This document shows positions 48,188-56,882 of a stretch of DNA of 64,000 bases, in pieces; the stretch's first letter is position 1, and the number at the start of each line of letters is the position of its first letter. The notes beneath the pieces were generated by a model that was not told the origin of the DNA, made no database searches, and worked only from the letters and a program-made list of their open reading frames with translations. Origin of the DNA: Janthinobacterium agaricidamnosum (GTDB taxonomy: Bacteria; Pseudomonadota; Gammaproteobacteria; Burkholderiales; Burkholderiaceae_D); assembly GCF_003667705.1 (NCBI RefSeq), contig NZ_CP033019.1:3906001-3970000 (forward strand), given 5' to 3'. A program made the translations under genes and the position numbers.

Positions 48188-48577
48188 TCAACGACGCGGC
48201 GGATTCGAGTAAATATCCTGGCCCACTTCGTTGATCTGGCGGCGCAGGTCGCGGCGCTCGTCGGGCGTCATGCGGCCCGTGCGGCGTGAGGCGTCTGCGC
48301 CCTCGTTGGCGCGGCGCTGCTCTTCGGCGCGGGTGTCGAAACTGCGTGCGTCACGCTGTTCGCGCAGTCGCGTATCATTGCTATTGCTGCGCTGTACCTG
48401 TTCATACCGCTGGGCCTGCATTTGCTGCTGGTCGTCACGGCGTGGCGGCGGCTGGTTTTGCGCCAGCGCCAGGCTGGCGGCAAACACGGAACAAACGGCA
48501 AATGCGGACAGCACAGTCGTACGTGCGGCAATAGCTGCGCTGGGAGCGGCGTGAATTTTTTTAGTAAAGATATTCAT
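48188..48577 (-). CDS. Small secreted Gln/Arg-rich protein
   Basis: 129 residues from ATG 48577, with GAGGAA four bases upstream; an open frame extends further but lacks a start signal. A long signal peptide (TVLSAFAVCSVFAASLALA, cleavage before QNQPPP) precedes a hydrophilic low-complexity domain rich in Gln, Arg, Asp and Asn, ending RRQINEVGQDIYSNPPRR. The DERRDLRRQI segment resembles small periplasmic proteins of unknown role. It is divergent from the OmpR-type regulator, which could control it. Function unknown. Confidence 0.7.
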   Translation of the reverse strand: MNIFTKKIHAAPSAAIAARTTVLSAFAVCSVFAASLALAQNQPPPRRDDQQQMQAQRYEQVQRSNSNDTRLREQRDARSFDTRAEEQRRANEGADASRRTGRMTPDERRDLRRQINEVGQDIYSNPPRR

Positions 48578-48676
48578 TGAGTTCCTCTTCCGCGATGCCG
48601 TATAAACTAAAGCTGATTTCCACTGTGGCCCCAGTGTATGATGCTTTACACGGTGCAGTAAGAGTAATTGGGTAAA

Positions 48677-48696
48677 GTTTGTAACACTTTGTAATG
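48677..48696. promoter_or_regulatory. Putative OmpR-type binding site
   Basis: Two adjacent 10-base direct repeats, GTTTGTAACA and CTTTGTAATG, 8 of 10 identical, lie 76 bases before the response-regulator gene. Tandem 10-base half sites of the GTAACA kind are typical for OmpR-family regulators, and their position between the two divergent genes suits autoregulation and control of the secreted protein. Confidence 0.55.
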
Positions 48697-48771
48697 GGTC
48701 GCCACAGCCCCTTGCCGACGCCGCGCGAGGCGTTACTATAGCAACTAATATAAGATAACACGACACCCTAA

Positions 48772-49542
48772 ATGACCACAACCTCCACTACCGGCAGCAA
48801 TACAACAACGCAATCGATCCATGGCCACCAGGCAAAAATCATGGTGGTCGATGACGATGTGCGCCTGCGCGACCTGCTGCGGCGCTACCTGACCGAACAG
48901 GGCTTCAATGTCTTCACGGCAGAGAGTGCGACGGCCATGAACAAGCTGTGGCTGCGCGAACGCTACGACCTGCTGGTGCTCGACCTGATGCTGCCGGGCG
49001 AAGACGGCCTGTCGATCTGCCGCCGCCTGCGCGGCGCGGGCGACCAGACGCCGATCATCATGCTGACGGCCAAGGGCGAGGACGTGGACCGCATCGTGGG
49101 CCTGGAAATGGGCGCCGACGACTACCTGCCGAAACCATTCAACCCGCGCGAACTGGTGGCCCGCATCGGCGCCGTGCTGCGCCGCAAGGGTCCCGATGAA
49201 ATCCCGGGCGCGCCGTCGGAAACGCCGCAAACCTTCGAGTTCGGCGACTTCGTGCTGGACCTGGGCACGCGCACCTTGAAAAAGAACGGCGAAACGGTGC
49301 CGCTGACCACGGGCGAATTTTCCGTATTGAAAGTGTTTGCCCGCCATGCGCGCCAGCCGCTGTCGCGCGAAAAACTGATGGAACTGGCGCGCGGACGCGA
49401 ATACGAAGTGTTCGACCGCAGCCTGGACGTGCAGATTTCTCGCCTGCGTAAACTGATCGAACCCGATCCGTCGAGCCCGCTCTTCATCCAGACCGTGTGG
49501 GGCCTCGGCTACGTCTTCATCCCGGACGGACAGCCGCGCTGA
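48772..49542 (+). CDS. ompR: OmpR-family response regulator
   Basis: 256 residues. A 20-residue Thr/Ser/Gln-rich leader precedes the receiver (VVDDDVRLRDLLRRYL, Asp71 in LVLDLMLPGEDG, Lys in YLPKPFNPREL) and an OmpR-type winged helix (about 145-245: LTTGEFSVLKVFARHARQPLSREKLMELARGREYEV in part, VWGLGYVFIP at the end). DNA-binding regulator; the EnvZ-like kinase gene follows by 13 bases. The symbol is based on the pair being OmpR/EnvZ-like; the targets are unknown. Confidence 0.9.
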   Translation: MTTTSTTGSNTTTQSIHGHQAKIMVVDDDVRLRDLLRRYLTEQGFNVFTAESATAMNKLWLRERYDLLVLDLMLPGEDGLSICRRLRGAGDQTPIIMLTAKGEDVDRIVGLEMGADDYLPKPFNPRELVARIGAVLRRKGPDEIPGAPSETPQTFEFGDFVLDLGTRTLKKNGETVPLTTGEFSVLKVFARHARQPLSREKLMELARGREYEVFDRSLDVQISRLRKLIEPDPSSPLFIQTVWGLGYVFIPDGQPR

Positions 49543-49555
49543 TCGCTGGCGAGGC

Positions 49556-50914
49556 ATGATGAAGCTTGTTCCCGATATCAGCCTGGCGCGGCTGAAAAGC
49601 GGCCTGTTCTGGCGCACCTTTTTGCTGCTCGGCACCTTGACCACGGTCAGCATGATCACCTGGATCGGCATGATTTCCGTCATCCAGCGCGAGCCGCAGG
49701 CGCAGCAGATTTCCGCCCAGATCATTTCCGTCGTCACCATCACGCATGCGGCACTGACGCACTCGGCGCCCGAGCTGCGCCGCGAGCTGCTGTTCGACCT
49801 CGTCAGCAACGAAGGCATCCGCATTTTCTCGCTGGAAGAGGACGACCGCATCGAGCCGCCGCCCGACAATTACCTGATGCCCGAGATCGAGGCGCTGGTG
49901 AAGGCCAAACTGGGCAAGGACACGCGCTTTTCCGCGCGCGTCAACGGCGTGGCCGGCTTCTGGGTCAGCTTCAAGATCGACGACGACGAATACTGGCTGA
50001 TGCTGGACCGCGAGCGCCTGCGCGGCCTCACGGGCTTCCAGTGGCTGGGCTGGGCCAGCCTGGTATCGCTGCTGTCGCTGCTGGGCGCGGCCATCATTTC
50101 CAGCCTGATCAATCTGCCGCTGTCGCGTCTGACGGCGGCCGCGCGCGACATCGCCAAGGGCAAGCAGCCGGCGCCGCTGCCGGAAAAAGGGCCGATCGAA
50201 ATCATCGAGGCGAACCGCAGCTTCAACCAGATGGTCGATGATCTGAAACAAGTGGAATCGGACCGCGCCGTGATTTTGGCCGGCATTTCGCACGACTTGC
50301 GCACGCCGCTGGCGCGCATGCAGCTGGAAGTGGAAATGGCCAATCTGTCGGACGAGGCGCGCGAAGGCATCCAGTCCGATATCGGGCAGATGGACGCCAT
50401 CATCGGCCAGTTCCTCGACTACGCCAAGCCGACGGAAGCGTCGAGCTTTACCGATGTCGACCTGAGCGGTTTGCTCCACGACATGACGCGCGAAGCGATG
50501 CGTCTGCCGGACGTGAAGCTCAACGCCACCATCGCCGATGGCGCGCATGCGATGGGCAACCCCACCGACTTGCGCCGCGTGCTGAACAACCTGATCGAGA
50601 ATGCGCGCCGCTATGGCAAGACGCCGGGCAGCGACGTGACGGAAATCGACATCGCCTGCCAGGTGCGCACCAGCCACGGCGCGAAAAAGGTGATCATCGA
50701 GGTACAGGACCACGGCACGGGCGTGCCGGCGGAAAAGATCGAGCAGCTGATGAAACCGTTCACCCGCCTCGACACGGCGCGCGGACAAGCCAACGGCGCT
50801 GGCCTGGGCCTGGCCATCGTCGACCGCGTGCTGCTGCGCCACGGCGCCGAATTACAGGTGCGCAACCGCGAAGGCGGCGGCCTGGCGTTTCAGATCAGCT
50901 TGCCGGCGGCATAA
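49556..50914 (+). CDS. envZ: EnvZ-like sensor histidine kinase
   Basis: 452 residues. Transmembrane helices at about 22-42 and 165-185 flank a periplasmic domain of about 120 residues; HAMP follows (LPLSRLTAAARDIAKGK), then HisKA with the H-box ILAGISHDLRTPLARMQLE and HATPase motifs NLIENARRYG, DHGTGVPAEK, GAGLGLAIV. ATG doublet at the start (49556/49559). Partner of the OmpR-type gene upstream. Stimulus unknown; envelope or osmotic signals are typical of the family. Followed by a REP-like pair. Confidence 0.92.
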   Translation: MMKLVPDISLARLKSGLFWRTFLLLGTLTTVSMITWIGMISVIQREPQAQQISAQIISVVTITHAALTHSAPELRRELLFDLVSNEGIRIFSLEEDDRIEPPPDNYLMPEIEALVKAKLGKDTRFSARVNGVAGFWVSFKIDDDEYWLMLDRERLRGLTGFQWLGWASLVSLLSLLGAAIISSLINLPLSRLTAAARDIAKGKQPAPLPEKGPIEIIEANRSFNQMVDDLKQVESDRAVILAGISHDLRTPLARMQLEVEMANLSDEAREGIQSDIGQMDAIIGQFLDYAKPTEASSFTDVDLSGLLHDMTREAMRLPDVKLNATIADGAHAMGNPTDLRRVLNNLIENARRYGKTPGSDVTEIDIACQVRTSHGAKKVIIEVQDHGTGVPAEKIEQLMKPFTRLDTARGQANGAGLGLAIVDRVLLRHGAELQVRNREGGGLAFQISLPAA

Positions 50915-50919
50915 GCGGC

Positions 50920-51021
50920 GTAGGTCGGATTAGCGAGGCCTTGCCTCGCGTAATCCGACAACATTGTTGACCTGGGCCGCTGGTGGTGTCGGCTTACGCG
51001 CTTTGCGCTAAGCCGACCTAC
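50920..51021. repeat. REP-like palindromic pair, locus 3
   Basis: Unit 1 (50920-50959): GTCGGATTAGCGAGG with CCTCGCGTAATCCGAC. Unit 2 (50988-51021): GTCGGCTTACGCGC with GCGCTAAGCCGAC. Unit 2 differs from the other units by an A to C change that is compensated on the opposite arm (GGATTA/TAATCC to GGCTTA/TAAGCC). It follows the EnvZ-like gene by six bases. Confidence 0.88.
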
Positions 51022-51064
51022 GCGGTCCGATGCAGGTTCCAGCACCAACGCCGCCCGGCAGCCA

Positions 51065-51544
51065 TCAAGCCGACGCCTGCTCCTGCGCCAGCAATTTACT
51101 CATCAGCAATTCCGTCGCCCCGTAGCCGTACAGGGAATCGCTTTCCATGCCCGGCGTGTCGAAGGGGATAGATTCCTCTCGGTTCAGCTTGGCAGGATCG
51201 GCGTCCGCATAGCTGGCGCGCCAGGCGCGCTGCAGGGATTCATTCCGGCGGATAAAGGCCGGCATGGGCCAGGCATCGCGCTCCCAGTGAGGACTGTCGC
51301 CCAGCAAGGGCCAGCGCTCGTTGAGCAGGGCCATGTCGCCCGTGCGCAGGCGGCGCACGGCCTGTTCCGGCCGCAAGCCTTCCAGCTCTTCCAGTGTGGG
51401 CAAGCTGTCGCGCTTCGGCCCGAACATATACGCCAGCATGATGCGCCCGGCAGGCGCCCTGCGCGCCACCACGCCGACGGCATAACCGCCGCCCGGCAGG
51501 GGCACGGCAAACCAGCTGCCTTCTCGGTATGGTAATGATTTCAT
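51065..51544 (-). CDS. Immunity-26-like (Imm26/HocA family) protein
   Basis: 159 residues from ATG 51544. The N-terminal half matches the Imm26 pattern I recall: YREGSWFAVPLPGGGYAVGV then MLAYMFGPKRD. The C-terminal half is acidic with no motif. The family name refers to predicted immunity proteins of polymorphic toxins, but many are stand-alone. No toxin gene is adjacent. Soluble, no signal peptide. It is separated from the next gene by 93 bases. Confidence 0.72.
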   Translation of the reverse strand: MKSLPYREGSWFAVPLPGGGYAVGVVARRAPAGRIMLAYMFGPKRDSLPTLEELEGLRPEQAVRRLRTGDMALLNERWPLLGDSPHWERDAWPMPAFIRRNESLQRAWRASYADADPAKLNREESIPFDTPGMESDSLYGYGATELLMSKLLAQEQASA

Positions 51545-51637
51545 TTCTGCAGACTCCCCCAAAATCGTGTTCGGGGCACAGTCTACGCGAAGCAAAGGTT
51601 AAATGGCGCATGGTACGCCACAACAACAAACCAATAG

Positions 51638-51943
51638 TTACAATATTTTCTCGTCATAGTGATACTGAGCAACAATTGGCCCCGCCTTGAACAGCGCTTC
51701 TTTCATGGCCGCATCAAGGCGCGCGTCGCGGCGGCGCATCCATTCGAGCAGCATGGCCGCTTCCTTGCGACTCGTGTCGCCCGCATGCGCGAGCACGCGG
51801 CGCAGCTCGGGGTCCGTGCACGCCTCGAAACGCTGGCTGTTCAAGTCCAGCGCCTGCAGCGCGGCGATGGTGGCGCCGATGGCGCGGTGCATGTCGAGCG
51901 CGGTGGCCGGCAAGCCGGATTCTTCCAGTGGGACGGTGGTCAT
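51638..51943 (-). CDS. Encapsulated-ferritin-like (EncFtn) protein lacking the usual iron ligands
   Basis: 101 residues from ATG 51943, six bases after AAAAGGA (an ATG six bases earlier abuts it). The core DMHRAIGATIAALQALDL...QRFEACTDPELRRVLAHAGD and EAAMLLEWMRRRD follows the EncFtn family closely. The family's ferroxidase residues (two Glu in the first helix, Glu and His in the second) appear as Ala27/Ala28, Ser58 and Glu61, so the iron site is probably lost. No encapsulin gene and no cargo-loading tail are visible. It is divergent from the YqhD gene. Function unknown; a structural or regulatory homologue is possible. Confidence 0.7.
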   Translation of the reverse strand: MTTVPLEESGLPATALDMHRAIGATIAALQALDLNSQRFEACTDPELRRVLAHAGDTSRKEAAMLLEWMRRRDARLDAAMKEALFKAGPIVAQYHYDEKIL

Positions 51944-52085
51944 GCGCATTCCTTTTCGCGTGGTGGTGACATCGGCTGCATTCTCCACCGCGCGGACGAA
52001 AAGCTCAAGCGTCCACGACACGATTTCACCCGTTCGGCCATAATCATGCCTCAGCAACAGCCTACACCTCGGCAGCGGGAGCCCC

Positions 52086-53243
52086 ATGTTCAATTTCGAT
52101 TTTTACAATCCGACGCAAATCCTCTTCGGCCAGGGCCAGATCGCCGCCATCGCCGGCCTGATCCCGCCCCAGGCCCGAGTGCTCATGACGTATGGCGGCG
52201 GCAGCATCAAGCAGAACGGCGTCTACGATGAAGTCAGGGCGGCGCTGGCCGGCCACACGGTGCTGGAATTTGCCGGCATCGAACCCAATCCCAGCTATGA
52301 AACCCTGATGCAGGCCGTGGCCATGGTGAAAAGCGAGCGCATCGATTTCCTGCTGGCCGTCGGCGGCGGCTCCGTGGTCGATGGCACCAAGTTCATCGCC
52401 GCCGCCGCCCTGCACGAGGGCGTAGCGTGGGACATCCTGGCGAAAGGCGGCAAGATCGTCGAAGCCGCCCTGCCCTTCGGCACGGTGCTCACCTTGCCGG
52501 CCACGGGTTCCGAAATGAATGGCTCGGCCGTGATCACGCGCAAGGCCACGCAGGAAAAGCGCTCGTTCATGAGCCGCAAGGTGTATCCGAAATTCTCCGT
52601 GCTGGACCCGTCGAAAACGTTCACCTTGCCGCTGCGCCAGGTGGGCAACGGCGTCGTCGATGCGTTTGCGCATGTGATGGAACAGTATTTGACCTACCCC
52701 GTGAACGCGTCCGTGCAGGACCGCTTCGCGGAAGGGATTTTATTAACCCTGATCGAGGAAGGCCCGAAAGCCCTGTCGCACCCGGACGACTATGACGTGC
52801 GCGCCAACGTGATGTGGAGCGCCACCCTGGCCTTGAACGGCCTGATCGGCGTGGGCGTGCCGCAGGACTGGTCCACGCACGCCATCGGCCACGAATTGAC
52901 GGCCCTGTACGAGCTCGACCATGCGCAGACGCTGGCCATCATCCTGCCCAGCATGCTGCGCGTGCGCAAGCAGGCCAAGCGCGCCAAGCTGCTGCAATAC
53001 GCGGCCCGCGTGTGGGGCCTCGATGGCGGCGACGAGGACGGCCGCATCGAGGCGGCCATCGCGCGCACGGAATTCTTCTTCCGCCACATGGGCGTCAAGA
53101 CGCGCCTGGCCGACTATGGCCTGAACCACGCGAGCGTGGACGCCGTCGTGTCCGCCCTGGAAGCGCACGGCATGACGGCGCTGGGCGAACAGCGCGAAGT
53201 GACGCCCGCCGTCAGCCGCAAGGTGCTCGAACTGAGTCTGTAG
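52086..53243 (+). CDS. Iron-containing alcohol dehydrogenase, YqhD type
   Basis: 385 residues, full length. An N-terminal NAD(P)-binding domain has VLMTYGGGSIKQNGVYDEV and AVGGGSVVDGTKF; the C-terminal domain has the metal-binding Asp/His set in GNGVVDAFAHVMEQYL, STHAIGHELTALY and DHAQTLAIILP. The YGGGSIK motif is typical of NADPH-dependent YqhD aldehyde reductases, which detoxify short-chain aldehydes. Divergent from the ferritin-like gene. A TPP riboswitch-controlled gene follows in the same direction after 250 bases. Confidence 0.92.
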   Translation: MFNFDFYNPTQILFGQGQIAAIAGLIPPQARVLMTYGGGSIKQNGVYDEVRAALAGHTVLEFAGIEPNPSYETLMQAVAMVKSERIDFLLAVGGGSVVDGTKFIAAAALHEGVAWDILAKGGKIVEAALPFGTVLTLPATGSEMNGSAVITRKATQEKRSFMSRKVYPKFSVLDPSKTFTLPLRQVGNGVVDAFAHVMEQYLTYPVNASVQDRFAEGILLTLIEEGPKALSHPDDYDVRANVMWSATLALNGLIGVGVPQDWSTHAIGHELTALYELDHAQTLAIILPSMLRVRKQAKRAKLLQYAARVWGLDGGDEDGRIEAAIARTEFFFRHMGVKTRLADYGLNHASVDAVVSALEAHGMTALGEQREVTPAVSRKVLELSL

Positions 53244-53313
53244 ATTTCGTCGACACTGTTGTAAAACGGTCAGCCGGGTGGGACAGCTGGCCGTGCTTCA
53301 TGCTAAGCTGTCA

Positions 53314-53394
53314 TTTCGCTAGGGGTCCTGGAGCAGTCATCCGGGTGAGAGATACCCTTCGTACCTGATCTGGATAATGCCAGCGAAGGAAAGC
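53314..53394 (+). promoter_or_regulatory. TPP riboswitch (THI box)
   Basis: The conserved THI-box core is present: TTTCGCTAGGGGT at the 5' end, CCGGGTGAGAGATACCC, then ACCTGATCTGGATAATGCCA and GCGAAGGA closing the P1 stem against TTCGC. It binds thiamine pyrophosphate and represses downstream expression when thiamine is plentiful. It lies 100 bases before the TonB receptor start, the only gene downstream on this strand. Confidence 0.97.
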
Positions 53395-53493
53395 GCAAAG
53401 TACCTCCCTCCTTTGATAGCTCCTGCGTTGGCGCCAGCCGAACAAGCAGCCTGCCGTGCTCTTTCCCGAGACGGCTTGAACCACGAGCAATCT

Positions 53494-55641
53494 ATGTCCA
53501 CACCGAATTTATCTGTTTCCGTCCTGACACTGGCCATCCTGCACGCGTTTGCCGCGCCTGCCTTCGCCGCGAATGACACCACCGAAGCGGCCGACCCGCA
53601 GGCGCAAAGCATGGCCGAAGTCGTCGTCACGGCCAGCAAGGCGCCGGCCGCCAAGCGCGCCTCCGTGGGCGGTTTCAGCGATGCGCCGCTGCTGCAGACG
53701 CCCGCGTCCGTCACCGTCATTTCGCAGAAAGACATGCAGGACTTGCAAATCCGCAATCTCAGCGATGCCGTCAAGCTCGACGCCAGCATCAACGATGCCT
53801 ACAACGCCGTCGGCTATGCGGAACAGTTCACGATCCGCGGCTTCAAGCTCGACAACAATTCCAGCTACCGCAAGGATGGCGTGGCCATTCCTGGCGACAC
53901 GCAAATTCCGCTGGAAAACAAGGAACGCATCGAAGTGCTGAAAGGCCTGGCCGGCTTGCAGGCAGGCGTGGCCGCGCCGGGCGGCGTGATCGACTTCATC
54001 GTCAAGCGCCCCACCGCCGCGCCGCTGCGCACGGTCACCGTGGAAACGCGCGAGCGGGGCACCCTGTACGGCGCCGTCGACCTGGGCGGCCGCCTGGAAG
54101 ACACGCGATTCGGCTACCGGGTCAACGTGGCAGCCGAGCGCCTGCGCTCCTACATCAAGGGCGCGGACGGCAACCGCAAGTTCATTTCCGGTGCCTTCGA
54201 CTGGCAAATCTCGCCGCAAGCGCTGCTGCAACTGGACGCCGACTACCAGGACAAGGCGCAGGCGACGGCGCCCGGCTTCCAGCTGCTGAACAATAAGACC
54301 TTGCCGACCGGCATCAGCGCCGACGCCATGCTCAACCTGCAGCCGTGGACGCGCCCCGTGGAAACCGTCACCAGCAATATCGGCCTGCGCTTCCAGTACG
54401 CCTTCAATGACGACTGGCACGCCACCGTGTCGGCCAACCAGCACTCGTTCAAGCGCGACGACTACACGGCCTTCCCGTATGGCTGCAGCGGACAGGACCT
54501 GTACCCCGGCTTCTGCGGCAATGGCGATTACGACGTGTATGACTACCGCAGCCTGGGCGAGACGAAAAAACCGCTGAGCGCGCAAGCCATGATCCAGGGC
54601 AAGTTCGCCACCGGCTCCCTGCGCCATGAACTCACGGCCGGCGTCTCGACCTTCCGCCGCAAGGACCGCGCCGGCCTGTACGTGTACGACTGGGTCGGCG
54701 TGAGCAACATCTACCAGCCGCAGATCGTCGGCACGTCGCCCGGCGTCACGGGCCCCGTGCGCCTGGTGCGCAAGGATACGGAAAACTCCGTCTTCGTGCA
54801 GGATATCGTCAGCCTGGCGCCGAACTGGAAACTGCATGGCGGCTTGCGCCATATCAATGTCGATGGCTACCAGTACGTGCTGAAGGCCGACACGGAAATC
54901 CGCGCCAAGCACGATTTCCTGCTGCCGAATGTATCGCTCGTCTACACCCCGCTCGACAATGTGTCCGTGTATGCGGCCTATTCGCAGGGCATGGAACATG
55001 GCGGCACGGCCGACCGCAAGGCGATGAATGCCAATGAAGAACTGTCACCGAGCCGCTCGAAGCAGATCGAACTCGGCGCCAAGATGGATGTGACGCCGGA
55101 CTTCATGCTGGCGGCCAGCCTGTTCCAGATCCGCAAAGGCCTGGAATTCCAGAACACGGCCGGCTACTTCGTGCGCGAAGGCCAGGCCCAGCACCGCGGC
55201 CTGGAATTGTCGGCCCAGGGCAAGGCAAGCGCCAACCTGAGCCTGGGCGCTTCCGTGACGGCCCTGAACAGCCAGCAGTCGGGCACGGGCAATGCGGACC
55301 TCGACGGCAAGCGCGTACCCAACGTGCCCGCCTTCAAGGCGGCCGTGCATGCGGACTACGCCGTACAACAGGTGGCGGGCCTGAGCGTGAATGGCAGCTG
55401 GGAATATGCGGGCAAGAAAGCGTTTGAGTACAACAACACGACCTTCGTGCCGTCGTACCACGTGTTCAACCTGGGCGCCGCTTACGCCACGCGCATCGCC
55501 GGCACGCGCGCCGTGCTGCGCGCCGCCGTCAACAACGTGGCCGACAAGTTCTACTGGCGCGACGTGACGCCGGAATCGGACGGCTATCTGTATCCGGGCG
55601 CCAGCCGCACGTTCAAGGTGTCGGCGCAGTTCGATTTTTAA
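53494..55641 (+). CDS. TonB-dependent receptor under TPP riboswitch control (probable thiamine receptor)
   Basis: 715 residues from ATG 53494; an earlier start would fall within the riboswitch leader. Signal peptide ending APAFA, TonB box AEVVVTAS, plug domain (about 60-180: TPASVTVISQKDM, VLKGLAGLQAGVAAPGGVIDFI) and beta-barrel with TPSRSKQIELGAKMD-like NANEELSPSRSKQIELGAKM, ending in the Phe-terminated SAQFDF. The fold is like siderophore receptors, but riboswitch control points to thiamine or a precursor. Its stop overlaps that of the convergent kinase gene. Confidence 0.9.
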   Translation: MSTPNLSVSVLTLAILHAFAAPAFAANDTTEAADPQAQSMAEVVVTASKAPAAKRASVGGFSDAPLLQTPASVTVISQKDMQDLQIRNLSDAVKLDASINDAYNAVGYAEQFTIRGFKLDNNSSYRKDGVAIPGDTQIPLENKERIEVLKGLAGLQAGVAAPGGVIDFIVKRPTAAPLRTVTVETRERGTLYGAVDLGGRLEDTRFGYRVNVAAERLRSYIKGADGNRKFISGAFDWQISPQALLQLDADYQDKAQATAPGFQLLNNKTLPTGISADAMLNLQPWTRPVETVTSNIGLRFQYAFNDDWHATVSANQHSFKRDDYTAFPYGCSGQDLYPGFCGNGDYDVYDYRSLGETKKPLSAQAMIQGKFATGSLRHELTAGVSTFRRKDRAGLYVYDWVGVSNIYQPQIVGTSPGVTGPVRLVRKDTENSVFVQDIVSLAPNWKLHGGLRHINVDGYQYVLKADTEIRAKHDFLLPNVSLVYTPLDNVSVYAAYSQGMEHGGTADRKAMNANEELSPSRSKQIELGAKMDVTPDFMLAASLFQIRKGLEFQNTAGYFVREGQAQHRGLELSAQGKASANLSLGASVTALNSQQSGTGNADLDGKRVPNVPAFKAAVHADYAVQQVAGLSVNGSWEYAGKKAFEYNNTTFVPSYHVFNLGAAYATRIAGTRAVLRAAVNNVADKFYWRDVTPESDGYLYPGASRTFKVSAQFDF

Positions 55642-56186
55642 TTGAGGGAAATGGCAGGCGCTGCAGCAAGCGCCTGTTGCAGCAAGGGCGCCGCCTGTTC
55701 CAGGCGCGCGTCCAGGCTGTCGTGCAGCACGTGATAGGCGATGCCGCGCGCGTCGAGCTCGTCGAGCAGGTAGCGGTAGATCAGCTGGCGCACGGCTTCG
55801 GACTCGCGCTGCAAGCCGTCCGCCACCCACGGGCTGTCGGGCGCCGTCACCAGGGTCAGGTCGTACCGCGTGGCATCGGCCAGCGCCGCCAGTTGCGCAT
55901 CGGCGCCATTGAAATAATGGCGGCTGTAGACCGCCGTCATCAAGGGCGTCGTGTCGCAGAACAGGAAGTTGCGCGCCTGTGCGGCCGCGGCCGCTTCGCG
56001 TTCAACTTGCGTACGCGCAATCCCATATTGGTCTTCCGCCACAGGCACCCTGCCCTGCGTGGCGACGAATTCACGTAAATACTCAGGCACCCAGACGGTG
56101 CCGTAGCGCTCGGCCAGGGCGGCCGCCAGGGTCGACTTGCCCGACGATTCCGCGCCCAGGATGGCCACGCGCACGCAGCGGCCCAT
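55638..56186 (-). CDS. NadR-like P-loop kinase (COG3172 type)
   Basis: 182 residues, starting MGRCVRVAILGAESSGKST with Walker A GAESSGKST. The stretch VPEYLREFVATQGR and later FCDTTPLMTAVYSRHYF are features of the ribosylnicotinamide/thiamine kinase-like AAA group. Its ATG shares one base with the stop of the PnuC-like gene (TGATG), so the two are coupled. Small-molecule phosphorylation would trap an imported vitamin; thiamine or nicotinamide riboside are the candidates. Stop overlaps the TonB receptor stop by three to four bases. Confidence 0.82.
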   Translation of the reverse strand: MGRCVRVAILGAESSGKSTLAAALAERYGTVWVPEYLREFVATQGRVPVAEDQYGIARTQVEREAAAAAQARNFLFCDTTPLMTAVYSRHYFNGADAQLAALADATRYDLTLVTAPDSPWVADGLQRESEAVRQLIYRYLLDELDARGIAYHVLHDSLDARLEQAAPLLQQALAAAPAISLN

Positions 56187-56797
56187 CACTTGAGGACCAT
56201 TGCATCGGGCGCGGCCGGCGCCGCTTTTTTCCACGCCAGCAAGCCGATCGTGGCCATGACGACAAACACGGCATACAGGATGGCCGTCAGGGTCAGGTCC
56301 TTGTGCAGGTACAGCCACACGTACAGCACGTCGACGACGATCCAGACGATCCAGTTTTCCAGCTTCTTGCGCGACAGCAGGAATTGCCCCACCAGGCTGC
56401 CTGCCGTGAGGAAACCATCCGCGTGAGGCACGTCCGTGTCGGTCGAGGTCAGCAGCCAGGCCAGCAGCACAAAGCCCGCCAGCCACGCCAGGGCGCTGCC
56501 CAGCCAGCCGCGCATGCCCAGCCGCGTGACGGGCAAGGTCTTGCCGCCGCTGGCCGGATGCAGCCACTGGTACCAGCCCCAGAACGAGACGCTGATGAAC
56601 AGCAGTTGCAAGGCCATGTCGCCATACAGGCGCGATTCGAAAAACACGAAACCGTAGGCGGCCGAGGAAATGATGGCGAACAGCCACGCCCAATGATTCT
56701 GGCGGATGTTCAGCGCAACGGTTGTCAGTGCCAGGACAAAGGAAATCAGTTCAAGCGGCGTGGTGGCAAAACCCAGCAGGAGAAGCGTATCGTTCAT
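56186..56797 (-). CDS. PnuC-family vitamin transporter (thiamine or nicotinamide riboside)
   Basis: 203 residues from ATG 56797 with seven hydrophobic helices. The segments LNIRQNHWAWLFAIISSAAYG, FWGWYQWLHP and VWIVVDVLYVWLYLHKDL are typical of PnuC relatives, which import nicotinamide riboside, riboflavin or thiamine without energy, driven by phosphorylation. It is the upstream partner of the NadR-like kinase and convergent with the riboswitch-controlled TonB receptor, favouring a thiamine role (PnuT). No riboswitch is seen in front of it. Confidence 0.86.
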   Translation of the reverse strand: MNDTLLLLGFATTPLELISFVLALTTVALNIRQNHWAWLFAIISSAAYGFVFFESRLYGDMALQLLFISVSFWGWYQWLHPASGGKTLPVTRLGMRGWLGSALAWLAGFVLLAWLLTSTDTDVPHADGFLTAGSLVGQFLLSRKKLENWIVWIVVDVLYVWLYLHKDLTLTAILYAVFVVMATIGLLAWKKAAPAAPDAMVLK

Positions 56798-56882
56798 GGG
56801 AATCGTGATGAGGCTGGTGGTGCAGTATGCAATACCGGCCATGAATAAGCAAGATTGCCCTTGCCGTCCGCCCCTCCCCGCC

